Source: Sipunculus nudus (Eukaryota > Annelida > Sipuncula > Golfingiida > Sipunculidae). From it: 64,000 nucleotides of DNA. The stretch is taken from contig CM049316.1 of assembly GCA_026874595.1 (NCBI GenBank), forward strand, positions 8,918,839 to 8,982,838. The letters are read 5' to 3'. The notes below the pieces were generated by a model that worked only from the letters and a program-made list of their open reading frames with translations, did no database searches and was not told the origin of the DNA. Below, piece by piece: positions 25,401-36,579 of this stretch (position 1 is its first letter; each line of letters starts with the position of its first letter). Made by a program: the position numbers and the translations under genes.

Positions 25401-26393
25401 GATCTTATTATTATATTATATAGTTCTAGCAGTTTTAACATAACACTGTCTGTGTTTTCATTAAAACTGCCAAAAATAAAAATAAGGGGTTAAAAATTAG
25501 GAGTGTCTTGAGCGTGGAGGTTAATTTTGACCCACAATTGTTGTACTGCACTGGTAGATAGAGAAGAATAGAGACTCCATGCAGTCTTCATAAATCAATG
25601 AATAATTAACCATCTAATATTTTTTCAGATGTCTGGTAATAAATACTTACCAATCTGTATCTGAGAGTCTGTATCTTTTCATAGCTACAATCCCAGATGT
25701 ATCATTTTCCTAGCCAGAGCGTGATTGTAGAATATGAATTCTGGTGAGGAATTTAAAAGACAGGTTGTCTCATTCTTAAAGCAGATGTTGGGAATTTTAA
25801 AACAAACTATAGTCTGTTCTTCTTGTGGGTGCCCAGTTGATTATTCTCTGAAATCTATATTTCATCACACATTCATAGAATGTATTGATGTTGGGCTAAA
25901 GGCTTATATAAAATAAAAAAATAATGAAAATAACCTATTTTTTATGTTTTACAACTTTCTGGTTCTTTTGAATCCTTTGGCCAAGTAACATATGGTGTAT
26001 AAATAAATATGGCATCCACATTGTAATAATTATATTTTTTATATATATGGTAAGCAGCCAATCAGCTGGTTATAAATGCAGATCTGTGTTCATGTGATCA
26101 GTTATGTTGACCTTCATAAATGATGTTGAGATGTGAAAATTAGAGTTTCTCAGATGTTGATTTTATTGCATTTCTAAAATCATTTACAAGGTATGGTTTC
26201 GGTTTCAACCTTGGTAACAATGCCTATGCCTCATTCCTTCATTTGAGCTTGATTTTTTTAAGCTCGGCTGAAATTAAAAAAAAAATAATGTTTCTAAAAC
26301 CCATTGTGCATCCCATGGTGGAAGAGGCTATACATGTTGTTTAAGCTTCTGGTTTGAAAGCGACCAAGACATGTTCTCTTCTTTCATTCTCAG
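22460..26393. other. Non-coding stretch
   Basis: AT-rich with T-runs near 24300-24420 and a C-run at about 23272. No supported gene, RNA or tandem repeat. Confidence 0.4.
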
Positions 26394-26498
26394 CCTGTGC
26401 CACCATCCAGCGTCAAACTGATCCACAGGTCTGGGTGGCAGCAAGATGGAAACACTGATACCAGCAGTCAAGTCTTCCATATCTGCAGCAGATACAGG
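26394..26498 (+). CDS. Unidentified exon candidate (105 bp), strand uncertain
   Basis: On the plus strand, TTCTTTCATTCTCAG is followed by 105 bases (35 codons) that are open in a single frame. They end at a good donor, AGG|GTAAGG. The peptide contains PPSSVKLIHRSGWQQ and VFHICSRY. The opposite strand is also open over this segment and could be a terminal exon starting at 26482 after CTGCTGCAG and stopping at 26328. Its peptide, with ILLPPRPVDQF and GWWHRLRMKEEN, looks at least as protein-like. I cannot decide between them and recognise neither. Confidence 0.25.
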
Positions 26499-26689
26499 GT
26501 AAGGTTGTGTTAGGTTTCTCCCATATATGACAGTATAATGCCAAACAAAGCTTACACTTTTAAGTTTAAAATTTATGACTTGAATGTATGACACATATGA
26601 ACCAGTATAACACTTGTCAAAATAAAGTTAAACAAATATTAAACACATGATACTGTTTACATCACAAGGAAGCAGCTGACAAAAAAATG

Positions 26690-27500
26690 AAGAAAGGGTG
26701 GGGATGGTGGTAAGGGTGTAACAGAAGAAAGGAAACTAATACCAAATGGTTATGAAGGATTAAACGTAAAGAAGAACATAACAAATGAGGGAAAATTCAG
26801 CAGATGAAGGAGACGGATGCATGAGGATAGTGAACCCTGAGGAAAAAGTTGTAGAGTGAACAGTCAATAACAGAAATGTGTGTGGAGGAAGAAAGAGAAG
26901 AACATGGGAGGAGGTTGAAGCCTGAAGAGAAAGAATAAGTATGGAAGGTGAAAGAGAAGTATGTTTGAGGAGAATCCTACTGAAACTTTGGGATTGGGGT
27001 CAGACATCTCCAGAGTGTTGCTCTGGCATCTACCCCTAAGATATGGGTGTGATGGCCCCAGGCTCGCTCAGCATGTCTGCAGATGGATAACCACTGTGGA
27101 ACTCACCTTGGAGTACTTTTCAGTTTTATTTAGCTGCCCTTATCAAACCTTGACCTTTCAAAAAATTGTAAATGTTCTTGTGTACCACCATTTTGTGTAC
27201 AGACTAAATCCAGGATGTCATGGGTCACATGTCAAAATGCAGGGTATACCACTAGTGAAGGTTAAGGGAAACATTAACCTTGAAAGAAAATGTGCAGAGG
27301 GTCTAGGAAAATGATGTGTGAGAGGAATGAAGTATGAAAGAAAAATATGAACTATGAAGAAAAATAATGGGGGGGGGGGGGAGTGAAGGAAAAGGTTAAC
27401 TTTGAGGAAAGCAAAAGGATTACTGGTATGGGTTTGAAAAAATAAGAAATAGAAGAAATAGAAAGTGGTTATTAGGAAGGAGAAAGAGTAATGGCAGTAT
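26690..27500 (+). repeat. Purine-rich low-complexity tract with G-run
   Basis: On the plus strand 26690-26960 and 27290-27500 are strongly GA-rich, with loosely repeated GAAGAAA and TGAAAGAGAAG phrases and a G-run at 27369-27380. They are separated by about 320 bp of ordinary composition (26965-27290), which may be a later insertion. The 117-codon open frame across that insert has no recognisable feature. Confidence 0.5.
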
Positions 27501-28085
27501 CTGCTTTGCCTGTCTTGATCAGTTCTTATGATATGAGCATTAAGGGGTGTGATGGTTTCTTCCCCTAACTTGTACAGTGCATGGTTTTACATTTCTGAGA
27601 GACTCAAGGTGTCCATTAACTTCCCCATCTTATTTAGTGTGATTCAGGATAAACGAGTATCCTCTTGTGGCTGTGGTGAACCATTTCATACTCTCTGCAA
27701 AGGGGGGGGGGGGGGGGGGCTTACTTTTTTCAAAGTCCAGGATTTTGAAAATATCTGTGTTCCTTTAAATAGAAAGGAAGCAACTTGTAATGTCAGAAAA
27801 TACCACACCTCCAATTACAGGTATCACAATGGTCAGGCTTTATGAGTGCAGAGACCAGTATCCTCTCTTACTGGGAGGGAAGCCAACACATATGGGGAAA
27901 TCCAAACAAATCCAGGACCCATTCTGCTGAAACCTCATGTCTGAGGACTGTTCAGCAGATGTTCACTTGTCCAAACATAATTTGTCCAGATACTGTTGGT
28001 GTAGACAGTGTTAATCTGGAACATGATAGTTTGTCATCAAATTATATTCTGTACCCAAGTTGTATTTCCTTTGTTTAAGATATTT
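27501..28085. other. Non-coding sequence with 18-base G-run
   Basis: A G-run occupies 27702-27719. No gene is supported. Confidence 0.4.
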
Positions 28086-29350
28086 GTATACTATGTTTTC
28101 ATACCGGTCCTGCCGCCGCCGCTGCCTCATATAAATCTTGTTGGCGCGATAACTCAAAAAATATTTCGCGGATCATTACCAAACTTCGTATATGTATAGA
28201 TATGGGTCAGAGGAGGACGCCTATTTAAAATGAGGTCATGACCTTGACTAGGAGAGTGTCTTTGACCTTGAATAGGTCCAATTTTGGGGAAAAATCACAC
28301 AAATTCTTAAATATCTCAAGAAATCTTGCATGGATTGATCCCAAAATCAAGTTGATGGAAGATCATGGATAGGGTTGTCATGTTCCAGAAACTGGTGGCA
28401 CCACCTATTATTCTTTACTTGTTTTTGTGCCGTTTAATACCCCCAAAATTGTTACTTGATAGTACTGTGAGCATTATAAGTAAAAAAAATGGACAGATTT
28501 CTTTTATATTATGCACATACATAGATATGGGTTATGGGATGATGTTTATTTAAATTGGGGTCATGACCTTTCCTATGAGAGTGGCCTTGACCTTATGTAT
28601 TGCCATATATGGTGAAAATCACACAAAATCATTAATTTCTCAATAAGGGATGCATGGATTGGTCCAAAAATCAACTTGACCGAAGATCTTGGATAGTAAT
28701 GTCATATACTGGAAATAGGTGGCACCACCTGTTATTCTTTTACTTGTTTTTGTGCCGTTTAATACCCCCATCATTGCCACTTAACAGTACTGTGAGCATT
28801 ATAAGTAAAAAACTATCAGACAGATTTCTTTCATATTATGCATATTCATAGACATGGGTTATGGGATGATATATATATAAATTGGGGTCATGACCTTTCC
28901 TATTAGAGTGGCCTTGACCTTGAATATTGCCATGTATGGTGAAAATTACACAAAATCATTAATATCTCAATAAGGGATGCATGGATTGGTCCAAAATCAA
29001 CTTGACCGAAGATCTTGGTTAGTTTTGTCATGTACCGGAAACTGATAGCGCCACCTGTTATTCTTTTACTTGTTTTCGTCCCATTTAATACCCCATCATT
29101 ACCACTTAACAGTACTGTGAGCATTATAAGTCAAAAACTAATGTACAGATTTCTTTCATATTATGCATATACATAGACATGGGTTAGGGAATGATGTATA
29201 TTGAAATTAGGGTCATGACCTTTTCTATGAGAGTGACCTTTTCTATGAGTGTGGTCTGATAATAATTGTTGCTGAAGATGGGGGGGGCCTATTCTTAAAG
29301 GGGGGGGGGTTAATTGTCTGGGGATAATGTGGCACCTGCGGTGCCAAGAA
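28086..29350 (+). repeat. ~325-bp tandem repeat family (three copies)
   Basis: Three successive copies are aligned by the phrase GGTGGCACCACCT, or its variant GATAGCGCCACCT, at 28394, 28718 and 29044 (spacing 324 and 326 bp). Other phrases shared by two or more copies are GTCATGACCTT, GATGCATGGATTGGTCC and ACAGTACTGTGAGCATTAT. The 3' end has two G-runs near 29280 and 29301 and the terminal phrase GGCACCTGCGGTGCC. This looks like a tandemised non-autonomous element. The palindromic core resembles that of the ~275-bp family at 17.4-18.5 kb. Confidence 0.75.
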
Positions 29351-29444
29351 ATATCTAGTTTATGCTGTATTTTTATTCTTGTATTTTATAACATTGGATG
29401 ACAAGAGTGCATTGTGCAAGATTATCTGATATAAATTGTAAATC

Positions 29445-30330
29445 AGAAGGCCCAAGTCCTGAGAGCCTGTTGTCAGAAAGGATTCAGACTGATCAGGTCT
29501 TGGCACCCTGGTGCCAGGAGATCCAGTCTGATCAGGTCCTAGGACCCTGATGCCAGGAGGATTCAAACTGATCAAGTCTTGGGAAGCTGATGTCAGGAGG
29601 ATTCAGACTGATCAGGTCCTGGGAGCCTGGTGTCAGGGAGATTCAGACTGATCAGGTGCTGGGAGTCTGGTGTCGGGAGGATTCAGACTGATCAGGTCCT
29701 GGGAGTCTGGTGCCAGGAGGATTCAGATTGATCAGGTCCTGGGAGCCTGGTTCCAAGGAGGATTCAGAATGATCAGGTCTTGGCACCCTTGTGCCAAGAA
29801 ATCCAGTCTGATCAGGTCCTGGGAACCTGATGCCAGGAGGATTCAAACTGTTCAAGTCTTGGGAAGCTGATGTCAGGAAGATTCAGAATGATCAGGTCCT
29901 TGGAGCCTGGTGTCAGGAGGATTCCGACTGATCAGGTCCTGGGAGTCTGGTGCCAGGAGGATTCAGACTGATCAGGTCCTGGGAGTCTGGTGCCAGGAGG
30001 ATTCAGACTGATCAAGCATGGAGTCAGGAGGGTTCAGGCATGGAGTCAGGAGGGTTCAGACTGATCAGGCATAGTGTCAGGAGGGTTCAGACTTATCAGG
30101 CATAGTGTCAGGAGGTTTCAGACTGATCAGGCATAGTGTCAGAAGGATTAAGAAGATCAGGCATGGTGTCAGAAGGGTTCAGACTGATCAGGCATAGTGT
30201 CAGGAGGATTGAGAAGATCAGGCATGGAGTCAGGAGGGTTCAGACTGATCAGGCATGGAGTCAGGAGGATTCAGACTGATCAGGCATGGTGTCAGGAGGA
30301 TTAAGAAGATCAGGCATGGTGTCAGGATGG
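29445..30330 (+). repeat. Minisatellite, 40-bp units changing to 31-bp units
   Basis: From about 29445 to 30005 the unit is 40 bp, for example GATTCAGACTGATCAGGTCC followed by a GGGAGTCTGGTGCCAGGAG segment. From about 30006 the unit shortens to 31 bp, with GCATAGTGTCAGGAG replacing the longer second half. Both types share GATTCAGACTGATCAGG, so the short form is probably a deletion derivative. The array resumes in the same phase at 31405. Confidence 0.9.
30322..30330 (+). repeat. Direct repeat flanking the inserted block, left copy
   Basis: TCAGGATGG occurs here and again at 31405-31413. Joining the two arms at this sequence restores a normal minisatellite unit. Both copies carry the same uncommon T for G change, as expected of a target-site duplication. 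Confidence 0.6.
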
Positions 30331-31404
30331 TAGCCCTGCCTAGGCTTTAGTGTATGCGTTAGTTATAAAATGCTTAAAATTAAACATGATTCCATGTACC
30401 ATAGACTTAACTCAGTGCCAGCTCTTATCACTAAAGCCTTGTAACGTCCGTATGGTGAATCCCTGATATTTGCATATTAAGACATCACATGGCTTTTTTG
30501 AGGACCTGACGATTCCCTCGCATTTGCATATCATGCCGTCATGCCTCATGTGAATGACATCGTTGCTATGAGAACGCCAACAGTGGTCCTACAGCTCGAC
30601 CCGCTTGGTAACATTTGCACTGAAATCATGTATTCAGGTAGTCCACACATGGACCTTCGTGTCCTATGATATATCTCTGCTGAAGGAATATTACGGTCCA
30701 TGGGCCAAATGTAAGTGCATATTGTAGACACTTTTGCAACAATTTTGTAACAACAATTCCAGTAAAATTACCTCTGTTGAGGTGACAGGAACAGCTGGCA
30801 GCATTTGTGTGTACCCGTGTATTAACTACAAAATTGCCACTTGCGAATCGTAACCGTTTCAGCCAGCCAGTACATTTTGACTCCGCTCTCCACGTGTGCA
30901 CCTGAATATCTCATGCTGATTGGCTGAGCCAGAGTTTGTTAGGCCAACGTTATGTTCAAACAGACCCACTTTGGAGAGTGGTGGTCTGATAAACGTTAAC
31001 ACTGAAACTGAGGGTTATAGCGTTTTAAAGTCTCACCTAACTCAACATAAGCGACAGCCTAAATTATTTAGACTGTATAAATGGGAATATTAGTTGCAAA
31101 CTGGAAGCCGATGGCGATGACTAAATGAACCATGTTGGTTTGAAAAAGATTCCAGGGGACCATCCCTAATGTCACTGGAAAAGCCCTCAGTTCAGCGAGG
31201 CGGTGATGTGTGGACTTGACCGTCCCATAATGACCGGAATTTACCAGTCAATGATTAGTCTGCCAGAGAGCAGTACTTAAGTTATATAATTTGCTGCGAG
31301 GTGGGAGTACAGGTCTGTTCTTAGCTTTGCAATACAGCAAAGTTTGATGACTCTGTTAGTGGGAGGAATTATGTTTTAACCATTACATCAACTGGGCCAG
31401 TCTA
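30331..31404. mobile_element. ~1.07-kb insertion inside the minisatellite (possible non-autonomous DNA element)
   Basis: This block interrupts the 31-bp minisatellite in phase, lacks the repeat, and has more CpG than its surroundings. Its ends are weakly inverted: TAGCCCTGCCTAG at the left against TAGACTGGCCCAG read inward from the right, 9 of 13 matching. No transposase frame is visible; the longest frame is 91 codons on the minus strand (30626-30901) and is unrecognised. The block contains two ATTTGCAT octamers, an inverted CCAAT box and a TATAAAT. A 9-bp duplication would fit a Mutator-like element, but the terminal repeats are too poor to classify. Confidence 0.5.
30468..30529. promoter_or_regulatory. 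Pair of ATTTGCAT octamer motifs
   Basis: Perfect octamers lie at 30468-30475 and 30522-30529, 54 bp apart, each followed by AT. Octamers of this form are bound by POU-domain factors. In the same block are an inverted CCAAT box (GATTGG, 30918-30923) and TATAAATG at 31076-31083. No gene start follows, so regulatory function is only suggested. Confidence 0.25.
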
Positions 31405-31870
31405 TCAGGATGGTTCAGACTGATCAGGCATAGTGTCAGGAGGATTGAGAAGATCAGGCATGGAGTCAGGATGATTTAGACTGATCAGGCATAGTGTCAG
31501 AAGGATTGAGAAGGTCAGGCATGGTGTCAGGAGGATTGAGAAGATCAGGCATAGTGTCAGGAGGGTTCAGACTGATCAGGCATGGTGTCAGGAGGATTCA
31601 GACTGATCAGGCATGGTGTCAGGAGGATTCAGACTGATCAGTAGAGTCAGGAGGATTTAGACTGATCAAGAGTGTCAGGAGGATTTAGACTAATCAGGCA
31701 TAGTGTCAGGAGGATTCAGACTGATCAGGCATAGTGTCAGGAGGATTCAGACTGATCAGGCATAGTGTCAGGAGGATTCAGACTGATCAGGAATGTCAGG
31801 AGGATTCAGACTGATCAGACAATTGTAGCAGTGAGGTCAGGAGGATTTAGACTGATCAAACCATTTGAGC
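31405..31870 (+). repeat. Minisatellite, 31-bp units (continuation)
   Basis: The 31-bp unit GATTCAGACTGATCAGGCAT plus AGTGTCAGGAG resumes directly after the inserted block and decays near 31865, where several units are shortened. Confidence 0.9.
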
Positions 31871-33846
31871 AGTGGTGCCATGAATTCTGTGATCCATCAT
31901 CAGAGGAATAATTAGGACCAAATTTGACTTAATTGATGACATCTGTGGGGCTTTGTCAGATCAAGTGTAATGCTTGATGGCCTCAGTCATCTATCAGTAC
32001 GTAGACAACATGAATGGAGTGAATTTTCACTGATTTTAGCCAGATTAGGGCAGTCACAGAATCAGTCTGAACTGTTCCAGCAGGCACACAACCGGGCGAT
32101 TGTGCAAGTATAGACTGGTTCTTAATGCTTTACTGTGGCCTACACTTTATTGTAACATTTCACGAGCACCCTTTTGTTATTCGCTCCATTCAGCCACACT
32201 TACATCTGATTAGCTGGCCTCGTAAAACTTTATGAAGATTTACGACCATGTGGGATGATCACTCTCCAGCCATTTTACCGGGCAGGTATGAGCCTTCAAT
32301 AGAAGCGTGCTTCAGTAGTTAGTCCAAAGTTATTTATGTTAAACACGGGTTACATCGTCTGGGTTTTATGGCGGTGCACTTTGAATTTACGATTGCGCTA
32401 GTGAAACACAAGCAAGAGCCTGCGGCTGTGACTGTTAGTTTTATTTTGGACTGGTGTGTGCTGAAACTGCAGAGAAATGAAAACCTATTAGACTGGACAA
32501 GTAAACAGCTAAAAACATTAAAACAGTCTGGAGAAATAAACAGCACACCAGTAAACACTGATTTTATTTATACTTAAATATTAACTTGTCTCCCGTTTAA
32601 ATGATGTCCTGATTCAATCTATTACTTGTCAGACTGATGAATGATGTTCAACAGCTCCCAGGTGGTAGAGCTGAGTATTTATAAAGGATAGGTCCCTGCC
32701 TTGTTGCTGGCATTAAGGAATAGGCATAATGCATTAAAGTTTAAGCATAGGAATGATATGTTATTACTTTAATGCCTGTCATTAAGATATTAGAGTGAAC
32801 CTCTTAAGAATCCTAAGTCATAATTAAACCAACTTAATTTAAGATATATAAATATATTAATTTTGATCAAATTTCTAAGATGAATGGATTGAAATATAAT
32901 GTGCTCGTTGACATTGGTTGGTTTAAACAAGCATCAGACCAGTGGTACCTCCTATAATCATCTCAATGTTAGCTTTGCTGAAGAATGGCTAATCTTCTAG
33001 TCAGTTGATATAAGAACATTTTACATATCATAAAACCTACGTACATCTGATTTGACAGTTAGATACCTTAAGGTCTGTTTGCAAGGCAGCGGCATTGAAC
33101 TTAGGCTCTTTTTGTTCTGGGTAAATATTTATTATTAATTTCCTTTATCCATATGACAGGTCATCTGACTGGGATAATGAGCAATGAATTTCAATGAAAT
33201 TGTGTCTGTGGAGGCATAGATCATGGAACAGTTGTTCAAATTCTGGGACAGGTCAACAAAACTTTTTTTTTTATTTCTCAACCCTCTGGAGCAAATACTT
33301 AAACCAATCTGACAAGAAATTCAAGTTAAAACTTCTTTCTTTGAGTATGTCATGTCCTTCCAAAACACCCAGAAAACAGCTGGGTATTTATGTCTTTAGC
33401 ATCCCCACATATGGAAATGATGTCATCACTAATGAGGTCATCAAAACTTAAGTGCAGTGCAGCAGTCATGTGACTGTGATGACATCAGAATCTATCTTTA
33501 ATTTGGTAAGAGGTGTGCTATGCAGCATCTATGGATCCAGATTTTGTTTAATGTAAATATCTCAGTGTTTTTAATAAAATAATGTAGAAGGATCGACTAT
33601 GTGTTATACATGGCTGACCTTTGCTCTCTGCGAGTGCTTTATAGTTGAATAACATATTGGTTAAATAAAGGAAACAGATTGAGCATAATGACCCACATGT
33701 AAGCCCCCTTTTTTTGAGACTCTCCAAATGATCCATTCATTCAAGATTAATTTACAGTCTTGTCTCAGGACCCAGCAGGACAAAACTGATCCATTGATAG
33801 TCGGTGGGGACATTACTGATTATACAAACTCTGCCAGTCTTCTGTA
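31871..33846. other. Non-coding stretch
   Basis: No supported gene. A 69-codon plus-strand frame at 32368-32577 (starting MAVHFEF) has no splice or family support. Confidence 0.4.
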
Positions 33847-34011
33847 ATGGCTGCAACAGACTCGGAGACCCGCAGTCTCAACGGCAGACAGACCAGCACT
33901 AAATCAGCAGCAGTTGTGGCCAAGGCAGCCACAGCACTACCTAAACCTCATCTAGCCAATAAAGGTCCCATCATTCAGTCCCGGGCTTTGTTATTAAAAT
34001 TCAAAGGATAG
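33847..34011 (+). CDS. Possible small ORF, 54 codons, unrecognised
   Basis: ATG at 33847 opens a 54-codon frame ending at TAG 34009-34011. Its composition is unusually protein-like for this region: alanine, lysine, threonine and serine rich with no low-complexity run, for example KSAAVVAKAATALPKP and the end LLLKFKG. I see no canonical splice donor that would extend it and no known family. It could be a terminal exon, a decayed fragment or chance. Confidence 0.15.
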   Translation: MAATDSETRSLNGRQTSTKSAAVVAKAATALPKPHLANKGPIIQSRALLLKFKG

Positions 34012-34786
34012 ACCTGTTTAGTGCAAGGCAGACGTGAGATTTCATCATGGAAGGCAGGTAGTGTCTGGGCCACAAGGGGGCCAGCCAACTTTTCATAGAT
34101 ATGATGTAAAAACATTGCACCCCAAAATTCTTAGCATTTGCCTTAGCAGCACAGTTCCTGTTGGCCTGCCAGGCAGACAGCACTGGAGTCAGTGGCAGTG
34201 TTGCCTCTCAGCCCCCAACTCAGTAACTAAAATGGGGCACTGGGTTTGGGAAAAATAATACTCCTGTAATTTATCTTTGCTTTTTTTCTTTGCTACAGAT
34301 GGGTTAGCACTTAAGTGATTTGCCTGTTGAGCACACAGAAATGACACTGGTATAAAAATAGCTGGGAGATATCCAGTTCAAGATGGCTCTCACTCTCAGG
34401 GCTGTAGAATACAGATACAAAGATAGCTGGTAATAAACAGACATGTTTCTTGTAGATTCTTCCACACTGACAGTTCAGAATTCAAACACAGGGTTATGGC
34501 AGCATTTTCAAAAAAGAAATTGGCAATGTAAGCTCCAGTGTTAAATTGGGTAAAATGTTGATGGCTGTGTGTTGTGGTATTTAAAATCACAAGGTAGCTC
34601 AGGTATAGTGTTGTATATTTAGAGCTGGCAGCTAGAGTACATAGTTAGAGTGCTTGTACCTTGAGATGATAGTAGTTGTTGGAGGTAGATCTGAGTATAA
34701 TGCTTCACTCAGGGATATCAGAGAGATGTGGCCACCAGAGTGAAATGTGTTCAAGGTCTTGAGACATTGTAACATTTGAATGACAA
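34012..34786. other. Non-coding stretch
   Basis: Nothing that I can support as a gene or repeat. Confidence 0.4.
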
Positions 34787-35560
34787 TTTGTGTCAGAGTA
34801 TCATGTTTGTTATCAAGTGTTTTATGTTTATGTGAACCATGTCTCGGACATCTGAGTGACATGTCATATCAGAGTATCATGTTTGTGTGACAGTGTATTA
34901 TGTTTATGTGATCCATGTCTCTGTCTTTGACATCTTACTGACATGTCATGTCAGAGTATCATGTTTGTGTGACAGTGTATTATGTTTATGTGATCCATGT
35001 CTCTGTCTTTGACATCTTACTGACATGTCATGTCAGAGTATCATTTTTGTGTGACCGTGTATTATGTTAATGTGATCCATGTCTCCGTCTTTGATATCTC
35101 AGTGACATGTCATGTCAGAGTATCATTTTTGTGTGACCGTGTATTATGTTTATGTGATCCATGTCTGTCTTTGACATCTGAGTGACATGTCATGCCAGAG
35201 TATCATTTTTGTGTGACAGTGTATTATGTTTATGTGATCCATGTCTCTATCTTTGACATCTGACTGACATGTCATGTCAGAGTATCATTTTTGTGTGACC
35301 GTGTATTATGTTTATGTGATCCATGTCTCTGTCTTTGACATCTCAGTGACATGTCATGCCAGAGTATCATGTTTGTGTGATAGTGTATTATGTTTATGTG
35401 ATCCATGTCTCTGTCTTAGACATCTGAGTCATTTGTCATGTCACAGTTTCATGTTTGTGTGACAGTGTATTATGTTTGTGTGATCCATGTCACTGTCACA
35501 AACTGTTTAGTTGTATTATGTTTATGTGACCCACGTCTCTGTCTCAATCATCTGAGTGAC
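34787..35560 (+). repeat. 82-bp minisatellite (about nine units)
   Basis: The phrase TCAGAGTATC or a close variant recurs at 34869, 34951, 35033, 35115, 35195, 35277, 35359 and 35441, with spacings of 82 bp and one of 80 bp. Each unit holds the short palindrome GACATGTC and the phrase TTATGTTTATGTGATCCATG. Confidence 0.9.
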
Positions 35561-35592
35561 ATTTCATGTCAGAGTTTCATGTTTATGTGACA

Positions 35593-35822
35593 GTGACCCA
35601 TATTTAGTGTCTCTGAGAAGTCATGTGACCCATATTTATTGTCCTTGAAAAGTCATGTGACCCATAGTAAATGTGTTAAAGAATTCACATGACCCATATT
35701 CAGTGTCTCTGAGAAGTCACATGACCCATGATTCCATGTCTCTGAGAAGTCATGTGGCTATGAATCAGTGTCTTAGAGAAGTCATGCGAGCCGTGTTCAT
35801 CATCTCTGAGAAATCACCTGTG
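35593..35822 (+). repeat. 32-bp minisatellite (about seven degenerate units)
   Basis: Units begin GTGACCCATATTTAGTGTCT and end TGAGAAGTCAT, with starts at 35593 and 35625 and so on at about 32-bp spacing. They degenerate towards 35820. It follows the 82-bp array and shares only short words with it. Confidence 0.8.
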
Positions 35823-36462
35823 ACTCTGATTTTGTTTCTCTCTCATTGCCATGTCACTACAATTCAGGTTTCTTCAAGCCTTTCCGTAGTGAATATAAAT
35901 TGTGTTGCCCTGTATTGGGGGCTGAGTCACCTGATACCCACACCTGATCCTATCAGTTTCAATTCAGACTTCTATGAACTTTCAGCTTTATATCAATGTT
36001 ATATTACTTGCATATTTGGCAAAATAGAGACAGATAGTTGAGACTCAAAACAAAAACAGAGACAGTTATGGAAAAAAATAACACATCATTCAACAGTCTT
36101 TATCCAAATAAACATCTTGGGAAATGTAAATATTGTCATTTTCCAAGATTGTCTTTCCTTAAACTCTTGACTGTATGTGTAACCTGATATAAACTCTGCA
36201 TCACCAAATGTAAATTTCTCATGTTTTAAGATGGTACACTTAATTCAATCCTTCTAGCCAGTGGCAACAAATTATACAAAATGTTACAGTCCTTTCTTTG
36301 TGTTTACTGTAAGCCAACCTTGGATGTACATGGTTCAGTATTTTCTGTCCAGGATTTCTATTCTCACTGAACCATAGTATTGCCTAACATCATCCTTCAT
36401 TGTTTCCTCCTGCCCAGTATGAGTTGTTACTGTAACCTTGACATTTTCTGGTGTCTTTGCAG
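35823..36462 (+). other. Intron upstream of the UTP4 terminal exon
   Basis: No coding segment is recognised. The last bases, TTTTCTGGTGTCTTTGCAG, form a good 3' splice site with a pyrimidine tract, so at least this part is intron if the downstream exon is real. Confidence 0.5.
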
Positions 36463-36579
36463 TTCTTGTTGCATGCAGACTTCCTCCAGGAAGATCAGCT
36501 GGTTGTCGTGGAGAAGACGCCTGTAGCGCTAATGGAAGCGCTTCCTCCGACCTTGAAGCAAAAGAAATTTGGCACATAA
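36463..36579 (+). CDS. UTP4: UTP4 (cirhin) homologue, last coding exon
   Basis: UTP4 is a WD-repeat protein of the t-UTP/UtpA subcomplex of the nucleolar small-subunit processome, needed for pre-18S rRNA processing and linked to rDNA transcription. Here a strong acceptor (GTGTCTTTGCAG) at 36451-36462 is followed by 38 codons and TAA at 36577-36579, with codon phase 0. The peptide aligns without gaps to the C-terminus of vertebrate UTP4 as I remember it: a LL..D.L segment, DQLVVVEK, EALPPTLK and the diagnostic end KKFGT, with close to half the residues identical. The family is usually near 680-690 residues, so this is only the final ~5%. I could not find the preceding WD-repeat exons in the 36 kb to the left, which implies a very long intron or exons outside the window. 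A stray pseudo-exon is less likely because the frame, splice site and poly(A) signal are all intact. Confidence 0.85.
   Translation, partial: FLLHADFLQEDQLVVVEKTPVALMEALPPTLKQKKFGT

Noticed and set aside
26961-27314. 117-codon plus-strand frame
   Set aside because: No recognisable motif and no splice sites; it lies between purine-rich tracts and may be an insertion of non-coding DNA.
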